Part shown: positions 23,088 to 32,107 of the stretch, in pieces
How the letters are laid out: each line of letters begins with the position of its first letter
How positions within the stretch are numbered: position 1 is the first letter of the stretch
From: a virus
Virus record (IMG/VR): IMGVR_UViG_3300046000_007924
Span: 1-42,818 of that record
Reading direction: 5' to 3' (one strand)
Length of the DNA stretch: 42,818 nucleotides
Made by a program: the position numbers and the translations under genes
Notes under the pieces: generated by a model
Database searches by the model: none
Seen by the model: only the letters and a program-made list of their open reading frames with translations
Told to the model about the DNA's origin: nothing

Positions 23088-24512
23088 ATGGTACCAAATC
23101 TAAACACACTTACAAACCACGCAAAAGTAATCAGAGTTGCAACGGATTACTACAATCCAACAGCAAAAGTTTACGGAATACCCATTGGTTCAACATACGC
23201 TTTTATAGGCCAAGAAAATTCATGGCCTATAGTAAATTCAACTGAAACACCATCACAACCAACAGAAGACCAATCATATCTGAAAAAAATCTTTAAGAAT
23301 ATGATTGCAGCCAAGCTGATAGGTGTTAGTAATATTTCGCCTGTTATCTCTAGGATAAATTGGGCCAACAACACAAATTATTTTGCATATTCTGATACCG
23401 TGAATATGAATGCAAAAGACAATATTGGATTTCCACTTTATAATTTTTATATAAAGAACCGTTACGATCAGGTTTTCAAATGCCTTGCAAATAATAATGG
23501 TGGATTATCTACATTTGAACCATATTTTCAACCTGGTTCTTATGGAATAAATAACATTTATCAAGGCAATGACTTATATAAATGGAAATACATGTATACC
23601 ATTGACGCTGGGCTCAAGAAAAGTTTCTTGGATACTGATTGGATGCCTGTTCCTGTAGGTGCAAATACACCTCAACCATACTTGACTAATGCAGGTTACG
23701 GAGACATTGAGGTAATCAATGTGGTGAACGGAGGTTCAGGTTATGATGCAGTTAATACCTTTATTGTCGTTACCGTAACAGGAGATGGTACAGGAGTTGT
23801 CGCCAATGTCACAAGTACAGAAATAACAAATGGTGTTATTAAAGATATTATTGTGAAACCGGGGTTTGCGGGTAAGAATTTTACTTATGCAAATGTGGAA
23901 ATAAAGGCGTACACTTCAGCCAACCTTTCTTATATTGCTTCAACTGGTAGTAATGCAACAGCAGTAGGACCAATCTCACCTGTTGGTGGCCACGCTTATG
24001 ATGCAATTTCTGAATTGGGTTGCAATCATGTGATGTATTCTGTCGAATTCAATGGAACTGAGGGTGGAATTATCCCCACAACTGGTGTAAATTACCACCA
24101 GGTTGGAATACTTGTTAATCCACAAACTTATGGTTCTTCAGGAGCAGTTCTCGCCAATGGTGCAATATATAACACAACCACACAGTTCACGCTTTCTACT
24201 GGTGCAGGAAATGTATTTACGTCTGATGAAATTGTACAACAAAAAGATGTAAACGGAATTGTTACATATTATGGAACAGTTCTAAACTTCAACACATCAA
24301 CCAATATTTTACAGTTAATAAATACAAATGGAACTTATACATCTGGCCAGTCCATTATTGGTGTGACTACCGGGGCTTCAAGAGTAGTACTTTCTATAAC
24401 TGAACCGACACTTATTCCATTTTCAGGATATATAACTTATATTGAGAATAGGGTTGGCGTTCAAAGAAGTAATGATGGCATCGAACAATTTAAATTTGTA
24501 CTAGGATACTAA
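23088..24512 (+). CDS. 8: Baseplate wedge protein (T4 gp8-like)
   Basis: The 474-aa protein fits gp8 (334 aa in T4) in its N-terminal half: YYNPTAKVYGIPIGSTYAFI, SYLKKIFKNMIAAKLIG, VISRINWANNTNY and YQGNDLYKWKYMYTIDA are typical of the family in T4-like marine phages. Residues about 205-265 hold a GxGY beta module (NGGSGYDAVN...GDGTGVVANV) that probably explains part of the extra length. gp8 joins gp7 and gp10 at the outside of the wedge. The next gene follows after 9 nt with AAAGGA as Shine-Dalgarno. Confidence 0.82.
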   Translation: MVPNLNTLTNHAKVIRVATDYYNPTAKVYGIPIGSTYAFIGQENSWPIVNSTETPSQPTEDQSYLKKIFKNMIAAKLIGVSNISPVISRINWANNTNYFAYSDTVNMNAKDNIGFPLYNFYIKNRYDQVFKCLANNNGGLSTFEPYFQPGSYGINNIYQGNDLYKWKYMYTIDAGLKKSFLDTDWMPVPVGANTPQPYLTNAGYGDIEVINVVNGGSGYDAVNTFIVVTVTGDGTGVVANVTSTEITNGVIKDIIVKPGFAGKNFTYANVEIKAYTSANLSYIASTGSNATAVGPISPVGGHAYDAISELGCNHVMYSVEFNGTEGGIIPTTGVNYHQVGILVNPQTYGSSGAVLANGAIYNTTTQFTLSTGAGNVFTSDEIVQQKDVNGIVTYYGTVLNFNTSTNILQLINTNGTYTSGQSIIGVTTGASRVVLSITEPTLIPFSGYITYIENRVGVQRSNDGIEQFKFVLGY

Positions 24513-24521
24513 AGGAAAAAA

Positions 24522-27500
24522 ATGGCTTTAAATTTCAATGTTGGTCCATATTTTGACGATTTCGACCCATCAAAAAACTTCCACCGCATACTTTTTAAAC
24601 CGGGCGCGGCGGTACAAGCTCGTGAGTTAACACAAGCTCAAACAATTCTGCAAAATCAAATATCAAATTTTGCTTCCGCAATTTACTCAACCAATACGCC
24701 TGTTTCGGGTGGTCAAGTTACAGTTAATCAAAATTGTTATTATGTTAAATTAAATACTGAGTTCAATGGTGTTACCGTGTTGGCCTCTAATTTTGATGGC
24801 GCAATTATTCAAGACACTACAGGAACAATTTTAGCTAAAGTTCTTGCTTATGCCGAAACGACTTCAAGTGGTACTACAGTTGGTGACCCTCCAACATTAA
24901 TAGTTTCTTATTTGTCTGGCTCTCAATTTACTGATGGCAGTGTTATTACCACAACTACAGGAATAACTTATTACGCTTCGGTTGCAACTTCAACAGCAAC
25001 TTCCACTTCTACGGGAGTATCATCAGTTGCTTCAATTTCTTCTGGTGTATTTTATGTTGTCAATGGTTATTCAATTTCTGATATTACTGGAATAAAATAT
25101 TCGATTGGTAATTTTGTACAAGTTGATCCACAAACCATCATTTTAGACAAATACGACAACACACCTTCTTATCGTGTTGGTCTTCAAATTACAGAAACCA
25201 TTTATGACTATGTAAATGATTCTTCTTTATTGGATCCAGCAATTGGTGCATCCAACTTTCAAGCTCCGGGTGCTGATCGTTATGTTGTCACTTTAACATT
25301 AATTACATTACCGTTAACATTAGGTAATGATGATGCCTTTATTGAATTGGTTCGCATCGAAAATGGAAGTATCTTAAAACAAGTTGATGGTACTGTTTAT
25401 TCTACAATTGATGACTATTTTGCAAAACGCGATTATGAAACGAATGGTGATTATATTGTTGATGATTTCAAATTTACACCTTCAGCAAACACAATTTCGA
25501 ATTCAACATATGATTTAAGTGTCAGTAAAGGTATTGCATATGTTCATGGTTATAGAGTAGAAAATCAGTCTGATGTTAAAATAACAAACGATAGAGCACA
25601 ATCTGTTGCAAATGTTAATAACAATGCAGTTTTTGTGGATTACGGAAACTATTACGTTGTTGATTGTGCTAATGGTGTATTTGACATTAGTGTGATGCCT
25701 CAGGTTGATTTACATTGTGTTGGTGCTCCAAGTATAGTTACAACAAATACCGCAACATACAGTTCCACATTAGTTGGAACTGCTTTCATGCGAAATATGG
25801 ATTATATTTCAGGTACAGGATCAAATACAAAAACATATATTTTCAATGCTCACATTTCAGATTTTTCTGCAAATACACTTTCGAGTAATGTTTCTGCGGG
25901 AACCACAAATTCATTTACAATTTATGACACAAATGGTTCATTCTCCGGTGTAGCTAATGCATATTTCAATGTTACGGTGACTATGAATACTGCCGGAATT
26001 ATTGACGTAAGAAACATCACAAACTATACTACGGGAAAACAAGCCTTTGTTGATAATCCATTTACAGTTACACCAACAACATCCTCATCATTTACACTAA
26101 ATTTTGAAAAATATGATGTTAATTCTATTGTTAAAACTGCTGGATCAGGTTCATATGCTTTGACTGCAAATGTAAATATTAATGCATCATCCGGTAAAGT
26201 TAATGGTTTACCAACGTCAGATACCATATATTATAGTCCAGTTGCACCGGAATTGTTATTTCAAGTTGGATATCCTTATACTGCACAAATAATAAACACA
26301 TCTTATTTCACACAAAGAGTTTATCGTTCTAAAACATTTACCGCCAACACACTAACAATCCAATCAACCTCAGGAAATGCAAGTAATCCTTTAAGGTTTG
26401 AAGGTACTGGAACACTATCAGCTTCAGCCGCACAGCAATTGTTTATTGTTATAGACAACTCAACCGGTAGTGTTTTGGATTTTACTACATCAGGTAATAC
26501 TATTACGATTTCAGGTGATAAAACATCCGCAACACTTACGGTTGGACCTGGTGTAGGTGCAAATAAAAACGTTACGATTCTTGCACATGTTCAAGCTAGT
26601 AGTGGTGATTCTTCAAGTTATGTTTTAAAATCTAAGAGTTTGGTTACAGGTGATACATCTACTGTTGGAACATTAGTTTCAGTTGCGGCTACCAATGTAT
26701 TACATGATTTAACAAAAGGTCAAATTGCAATTACAAAAACCGGTATCTCCGCTTCTGCAAAAATGTCTTTATATGTAAATGATGTTAAGCGAATTGTCAA
26801 AGTTATTGATTCAGGCGTTGCAGGAACAAATCCAACAGGTTCAATATCTAATTATACAGACATTACAAGTTATTTTACACTCGACAATGGCCAACGTGAT
26901 ACACACTATGACCATGCATCAGTTTCTTTAGTTCCAGGCGCGCCGGTGCCAACAGGTAACATTCTTGTTATAGTTGATTACTATTCCCATACACAGGCAT
27001 CATCAGGTGACGGTTATTTTAGTATTCAATCATACAATTCATCAGGTTCAACTTTTGGTGGTGTGTCTTCATCCGCTGAATCTTATGCACAAATTGGTTT
27101 ATATACAGCCAAAAACGGTATTCAATACAAATTAAGAGACTGTATAGATTTTAGGCCTTGCCGTGTGAATGCTCAGACAGAATACGTTTGGGAGCATTCT
27201 GGTTTACAAACATCTTCAAACGACATTGGTATATTGATACCAAATAACTTATCTAATTTTACAAATTACTATCAATATTATTTGGGAAGAAAAGATAAAC
27301 TCGTATTGACAACAGATAAAAGTTTTAAAATTGTTCAAGGAACTCCTTCCGTAAATCCTCAAATGCCAAATGAACCTTCGGGATCATTGGTGTTAGCAAA
27401 CTTGACACACGATCCATATACTGCTTATGTTCCAGGTGAAGCGCCAGCAGGAACGATTGCAAATTTATCTGTTAATAAAATTATCCATAAACGTTGGGCT

Positions 27501-29678
27501 AAAAATGACATTACAGATTTAGAAACTCGTGTTAATAATTTGGAGTATTACACCTCATTGAGTATTTTAGAAAATAAAGCAAGTTCTTTACAAATTCCAG
27601 ATTCTAATGGACTAAATCGTTTTAAGAACGGTATCTTAGTTGATGATTTTTCTTCTTTTGGAACAGCAGATACAAACAATCCAGATTATGCAATAAACAT
27701 CAATGTTAGAAAAAATCAATTGACAGCATTACAAGCTGTTAATAATTTTCAACTTCAAAATCCTGTAGTTTTATCTTCATTAGGAACTTTAGCTAATACG
27801 AATACGTATAAAATTAATAGTATCAATGGTGCTCAAACCAACTTATTTACTTTACCCTATACAACAGAAAATGTTGCTTATCAACCTTTGGCGAGTAGTA
27901 CAGTTTCAGTAAATCCTTTTAACGTTGTTATTCAACAAGGTTATTTACAATTGAATCCGCCGATGGACAATTGGGTTGACAACAATCAAGCGCCATCAAT
28001 TTTAATTACTGATCCTAATTTTCAAGTATATCAAGCAGGTGGTGGCGTTAATTTATTAAATTCAGGTGATTATCAAACAATTCCAGGAACACTTTCAAAA
28101 GTTACTGGTCCAACAACAACATCTTCCACCACTTTAGGTAGTACTGTTACAACATTTACACAAACAACGACAGATACTTACGCAAGTCAAATACAAAATA
28201 CTTTATCTGGTTCTTATAATCCTTCTTCATCAACATTTGGAATGAATAATGGTTATTTGACAAACATTGCTGTCTTACCTTACATCAGACCACAACAACT
28301 GATTATTCGTGCTTCGGGGTTACTGGTTAATTCAAGTGTGTCAACTTTCTTTGACGGTGTTGATGTAGCAGAATATTTAACATCACCAAATATCATAGAA
28401 ATTACAGGCGCTTCTGGTACATTTAAAGCGGATGATATAGTTGGTTACTATGTTGGTAATGTGGCTTATCCGCTCGCTCGTGTTATTTCTGTTTATAATT
28501 ATGCAGACACAACAAAAGTTCGTCTATATGTTGCTGATATTGTTACTGCACCTAATACTATAGGTACTACATCAATAAGAAATATGTTCTTTGATGTGAA
28601 TGGAAATTATGTTTCTTCAACAGCTTCAGGTAATATTCCTTCTGCTGGAGTTATAACTACAGGTGCAAGTGGTTCAATTAGTGGTGTTGGTGGTGGATGG
28701 TCAAACACATTAAATGCAGGTGCAACAACAAATTATTTTGGAAGTCCAATTGTTCAAGGTTACTCAACACTATTAAACAATTATGGTGTTTGGGGTGATG
28801 GAACAAATAGCACCACCTTTAATTGGACGGCTCCTTTAACGATTGCAAATGCAGGAACATACACAATTGAAGTTGGTGCTTCTGGTTCTGCAACAGTTTA
28901 TGCTAATGGAGTAAGTATTGGTACTTCTCTAACCAATACACCAGCGTCAACAACAACATTTACATATGTTGTTGCGGCAGCACCAACAACAATAAAACTT
29001 GGCTGGGCAGCTACAAGTTCAGGTACAACAACATCAGCCTTTGCTTTAACAGTCAGAGACTCTGCTGGAACAATTGTTTCTTCTTCAATTAATCCTCCAG
29101 TAACATATACAAATGCGGGAACCTCAGTCAATATGCCAAGAGGTGGACAATGGTTCGTTGGAGCAACACAGTTAAGATTGAATCCATCAACAGCTTCGAG
29201 TGTTTCAAACTTTTATGTTGGTGCAAAAATTAATGTAACTTCAAAATACATTTATGCTATAGAACAGTCAGCAACATATGTTCCTCCACCACCAGCACCG
29301 TCAGGTGGCGGCGGTGGAAGTTGTTGTGTTATTGCAACTGCTCTAACAGACGGTGGTGATTGGGAACCAGAACAGAAGAATCAATTGGTGGATTGGTCAA
29401 TAAATACATTAGACAAGTATTTCTTGGGTGAAAGATTGCACAGAGGTTATCATGTTGTTGCATCTACTGTATTACCTTTCTTCTTTGGTAAAGATAGTAA
29501 AACAGCAAAAAAATACGCTAAATGGTCATTCACCAATGCAACAAATATGATTCAAGGTAAAAAGTTTAATCCAATTTCTATACCAAATAGTGCAATGTGG
29601 ATAACTGTCATGTTGGTGTCAGGTTTAGTTGTAAGCAAGGAATATTCTGAAGCTAAATGGAAATCATTGTACAAATAA
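24522..29678 (+). CDS. Giant baseplate/tail structural protein (DUF4815-type N terminus)
   Basis: At 1718 aa this is the largest gene in the window. The N terminus (FNVGPYFDDFDPSKNFHRIL, FKPGAAVQARELTQAQTILQ) is typical of DUF4815-type T4-like virion proteins at the gp10 position. The middle is beta-rich with a helical stretch (KRWAKNDITDLETRVNNLEY). After a PPPPAPSGGGGGS linker, a C-terminal domain of about 115 aa begins with CCVIATALTDGG, contains WSINTLDKYFLGERLHRGYH, and ends KSLYK. A Cys-x-Ile-Ala-Thr-Ala opening recurs in small C-terminal domains of unknown role. A peripheral baseplate or fibre-attachment role is inferred from position after gp8. Confidence 0.75.
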   Translation: MALNFNVGPYFDDFDPSKNFHRILFKPGAAVQARELTQAQTILQNQISNFASAIYSTNTPVSGGQVTVNQNCYYVKLNTEFNGVTVLASNFDGAIIQDTTGTILAKVLAYAETTSSGTTVGDPPTLIVSYLSGSQFTDGSVITTTTGITYYASVATSTATSTSTGVSSVASISSGVFYVVNGYSISDITGIKYSIGNFVQVDPQTIILDKYDNTPSYRVGLQITETIYDYVNDSSLLDPAIGASNFQAPGADRYVVTLTLITLPLTLGNDDAFIELVRIENGSILKQVDGTVYSTIDDYFAKRDYETNGDYIVDDFKFTPSANTISNSTYDLSVSKGIAYVHGYRVENQSDVKITNDRAQSVANVNNNAVFVDYGNYYVVDCANGVFDISVMPQVDLHCVGAPSIVTTNTATYSSTLVGTAFMRNMDYISGTGSNTKTYIFNAHISDFSANTLSSNVSAGTTNSFTIYDTNGSFSGVANAYFNVTVTMNTAGIIDVRNITNYTTGKQAFVDNPFTVTPTTSSSFTLNFEKYDVNSIVKTAGSGSYALTANVNINASSGKVNGLPTSDTIYYSPVAPELLFQVGYPYTAQIINTSYFTQRVYRSKTFTANTLTIQSTSGNASNPLRFEGTGTLSASAAQQLFIVIDNSTGSVLDFTTSGNTITISGDKTSATLTVGPGVGANKNVTILAHVQASSGDSSSYVLKSKSLVTGDTSTVGTLVSVAATNVLHDLTKGQIAITKTGISASAKMSLYVNDVKRIVKVIDSGVAGTNPTGSISNYTDITSYFTLDNGQRDTHYDHASVSLVPGAPVPTGNILVIVDYYSHTQASSGDGYFSIQSYNSSGSTFGGVSSSAESYAQIGLYTAKNGIQYKLRDCIDFRPCRVNAQTEYVWEHSGLQTSSNDIGILIPNNLSNFTNYYQYYLGRKDKLVLTTDKSFKIVQGTPSVNPQMPNEPSGSLVLANLTHDPYTAYVPGEAPAGTIANLSVNKIIHKRWAKNDITDLETRVNNLEYYTSLSILENKASSLQIPDSNGLNRFKNGILVDDFSSFGTADTNNPDYAININVRKNQLTALQAVNNFQLQNPVVLSSLGTLANTNTYKINSINGAQTNLFTLPYTTENVAYQPLASSTVSVNPFNVVIQQGYLQLNPPMDNWVDNNQAPSILITDPNFQVYQAGGGVNLLNSGDYQTIPGTLSKVTGPTTTSSTTLGSTVTTFTQTTTDTYASQIQNTLSGSYNPSSSTFGMNNGYLTNIAVLPYIRPQQLIIRASGLLVNSSVSTFFDGVDVAEYLTSPNIIEITGASGTFKADDIVGYYVGNVAYPLARVISVYNYADTTKVRLYVADIVTAPNTIGTTSIRNMFFDVNGNYVSSTASGNIPSAGVITTGASGSISGVGGGWSNTLNAGATTNYFGSPIVQGYSTLLNNYGVWGDGTNSTTFNWTAPLTIANAGTYTIEVGASGSATVYANGVSIGTSLTNTPASTTTFTYVVAAAPTTIKLGWAATSSGTTTSAFALTVRDSAGTIVSSSINPPVTYTNAGTSVNMPRGGQWFVGATQLRLNPSTASSVSNFYVGAKINVTSKYIYAIEQSATYVPPPPAPSGGGGGSCCVIATALTDGGDWEPEQKNQLVDWSINTLDKYFLGERLHRGYHVVASTVLPFFFGKDSKTAKKYAKWSFTNATNMIQGKKFNPISIPNSAMWITVMLVSGLVVSKEYSEAKWKSLYK

Positions 29679-29690
29679 TCGGAAAAATAA

Positions 29691-31883
29691 ATGACAACAC
29701 AATATAGATCAAGTCTTTACACATATTCAGCAACCATTACAGCATACGATCCTGTAACTAAAGTTGTAACATTAGATACTCCAGTAAATTTGTCATTAGG
29801 AACAAATGAATGGAATGGTGGAGACATTAGTTCAGATTATTCAATCACTGGTAATTTAGCAAAAATTGATTCTTCCGTTCAAGATGGAACAAAATTAGCA
29901 AAACCAACTACGGACGAATCTGGAAATTTTGTGGCTTTATTCAATGTTCCTTCTACAAAATTTCAAACAGGTAACAAAGTTTTTCGTATTGATAACAGAA
30001 CGGTCCCTACTGATGTAACATCTTCAACAACTTATGCTGAAGCAACATTTACTGCATCTGGATTATCAACAACTTCACAAAGATTGGATTTTGCTGCATC
30101 AGTAGATTCTTCAAAAAATGTATTCACTCAGGTGAATCAAAAAGCAAATCAACTAATAAGTTCTGTTACAAATACAACCACAAGCATATCGTTTCGAAAT
30201 GATATTGATCCTGTTTGCCAAACATTTATTGTTTCTAAAGATAATTATCCAAACGGAGTTTTCTTATATTCGATTAAATTGTATTTCCAAAAGAAACCAA
30301 CAACAAATATTCCTGTGAAGGTTTCCATCTTACCAACAATTAATGGCTATCCGGCTGGAGACGCATTAGATTATTCTACAGTAAGTTTACCTCCTAGTCA
30401 AGTAAAAGTTTCAAGTACACCTCACTATTTGGATCCAAATGCTTATACTGAATTTGTTTTCAGTGCGCCAGTTTATATACAATCGGGTGTATTGTATGGA
30501 TTTCTTGTGAAATCTTCTTCAGTTGATTACAACCTATATTATGGCCAACAAAATCAACTAGCAGTACCATCTACAGCTAAAGCTAACTTTACAGACGCCA
30601 ATCCTACAAATCCAACAAAAATTGGAGCTGCACCTTATGTTGGTGCATTATTTGAATCTCAAAACGGTATTACGTGGACAGCGGATCAAACCAAAGATTT
30701 AATGTTTATAATCGATAAGTGTGTATTCTCAACTTCATCAGCATCCGTTCAATTTACTGTTCCTAAAGGACTACCATACAGAAAAATGGGTCACCAAGAT
30801 ATTTTGAATAAATTGGACGCAAATAGTGCTTCTCAATTATTAGGAAATTATTCTCTTGATAGAGTATATGATGCACTGAACCTTACAACAACAGACCTAA
30901 CACCAACAGGAACAGGTATTACTTATTCTTATGCATCAACACTAAGTGCTGGAAATGTTCCGACAGGACAAAATTCAGTTACTCCAGGTAGACTAGGAAG
31001 TCCTTTGCCGGAAGATATTTTCTTAAATGACGGCAATGGGGAAAGAACCCTATTGAGAGCTTCTAACAACTCCTTCTCATTGTATGCAACAATGTCCACA
31101 AGTGACCGCAACGTGTCTCCAATCATTTCAGATGATGGTGTTACACTATACACAATTTCTTACATTATCAACAACATGGGAATTGGTAATAACGTAATTT
31201 CAATTACCAATCCAGGTTATGGTTATAATGTTAATGCGACCACGATATCCGTTTCAAGTCCAGATATTGGTTCAAATGTTGCAACACTAGGTTTTAGTGC
31301 AAATGCAAATGGTGCAATCACATCTGTTTATACAATTACACCAGGTTCAGGTTATCTAACAAATCCAACAATTACCATATCAAATCCAGCAACAAGAGGT
31401 GGAAATGCAAATGCAGTAATCACTGTAACAGGAGAGACTTCACCAAAAGGCGGAAACTCTTATGCAAAATACTTCACCAAAAAAGTTGTATTGGCTCCAG
31501 GCAATGATTCTGGTGATTTGCGTGTATATTACACCGCATATAAACCATTAGGAACAGCTGTGTATGTTTATTATAAAATTCTAAACTCTTTAGATACTGC
31601 AACATTTGAATCTGGTAACTGGCAACTAATGACGACAGTTGGAAATCCAAATACATATTCAACATCTAGAACAGATTTATATGAATTTGAGGCTGCTCCA
31701 GGCATTTTTGCAAGTAACTTACCTGATAATAGTATTAGTTATACAAGTTCATTAACTGGTCAAACATATAATTCTTTCATTCAATTTGCAATTAAAGTGG
31801 TATTATCAACAAGTGATAACACCAATGTACCATTCTTAACAGACATTCGTGCATTAGCTTTACCGGCAGGAACAGGAATCTAA
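29691..31883 (+). CDS. Baseplate/tail structural protein, companion of the giant protein
   Basis: The 730-aa protein contains DPVCQTFIVSKDNYPNGVFL and YSIKLYFQKKPTTNIPVKVS, then ILPTINGYPAGDAL. This resembles the (D)PLAQTF-type receptor or fibre-attachment region that, in other T4-like phages as I recall, belongs to the same long polypeptide as DUF4815. Here it is a separate gene 12 nt downstream in the same reading frame, separated by two in-frame stops. A GxGY double module lies near residues 500-567 (NPGYGYNVN, TPGSGYLTNP). It probably assembles with the giant protein at the baseplate rim. Confidence 0.65.
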   Translation: MTTQYRSSLYTYSATITAYDPVTKVVTLDTPVNLSLGTNEWNGGDISSDYSITGNLAKIDSSVQDGTKLAKPTTDESGNFVALFNVPSTKFQTGNKVFRIDNRTVPTDVTSSTTYAEATFTASGLSTTSQRLDFAASVDSSKNVFTQVNQKANQLISSVTNTTTSISFRNDIDPVCQTFIVSKDNYPNGVFLYSIKLYFQKKPTTNIPVKVSILPTINGYPAGDALDYSTVSLPPSQVKVSSTPHYLDPNAYTEFVFSAPVYIQSGVLYGFLVKSSSVDYNLYYGQQNQLAVPSTAKANFTDANPTNPTKIGAAPYVGALFESQNGITWTADQTKDLMFIIDKCVFSTSSASVQFTVPKGLPYRKMGHQDILNKLDANSASQLLGNYSLDRVYDALNLTTTDLTPTGTGITYSYASTLSAGNVPTGQNSVTPGRLGSPLPEDIFLNDGNGERTLLRASNNSFSLYATMSTSDRNVSPIISDDGVTLYTISYIINNMGIGNNVISITNPGYGYNVNATTISVSSPDIGSNVATLGFSANANGAITSVYTITPGSGYLTNPTITISNPATRGGNANAVITVTGETSPKGGNSYAKYFTKKVVLAPGNDSGDLRVYYTAYKPLGTAVYVYYKILNSLDTATFESGNWQLMTTVGNPNTYSTSRTDLYEFEAAPGIFASNLPDNSISYTSSLTGQTYNSFIQFAIKVVLSTSDNTNVPFLTDIRALALPAGTGI

Positions 31884-31884
31884 A

Positions 31885-32106
31885 ATGGAATTAGTCAGAG
31901 TTACTGGAACAAATTTTGTTCGTGATATTAACAGTAGAGCTATAATGCCTATAGATAATACAGAAAAACATGAGTATTATGCTAAACTCAGATTGGTAAA
32001 GAACCAAAAAGAAGAAATAAATAAAGTAAAATCAGAAATCGATTGCATCAAAACAGACATGTGTGAAATAAAGTCGTTGTTGCAACAATTACTATCAAAA
32101 GGTTAA
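31885..32106 (+). CDS. Small coiled-coil protein before the S74 fibre
   Basis: A 73-aa soluble protein. Residues 1-30 include TGTNFVRDINSRAIMPID; residues 30-70 form a heptad-like coiled coil (LVKNQKEEINKVKSEIDCIK, SLLQQLL). The ATG follows the upstream stop by 1 nt, and the next ATG follows its own stop by 1 nt, so it is tightly coupled to two virion genes. A small linker or assembly factor is likely. No family is claimed. Confidence 0.7.
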   Translation: MELVRVTGTNFVRDINSRAIMPIDNTEKHEYYAKLRLVKNQKEEINKVKSEIDCIKTDMCEIKSLLQQLLSKG

Positions 32107-32107
32107 A

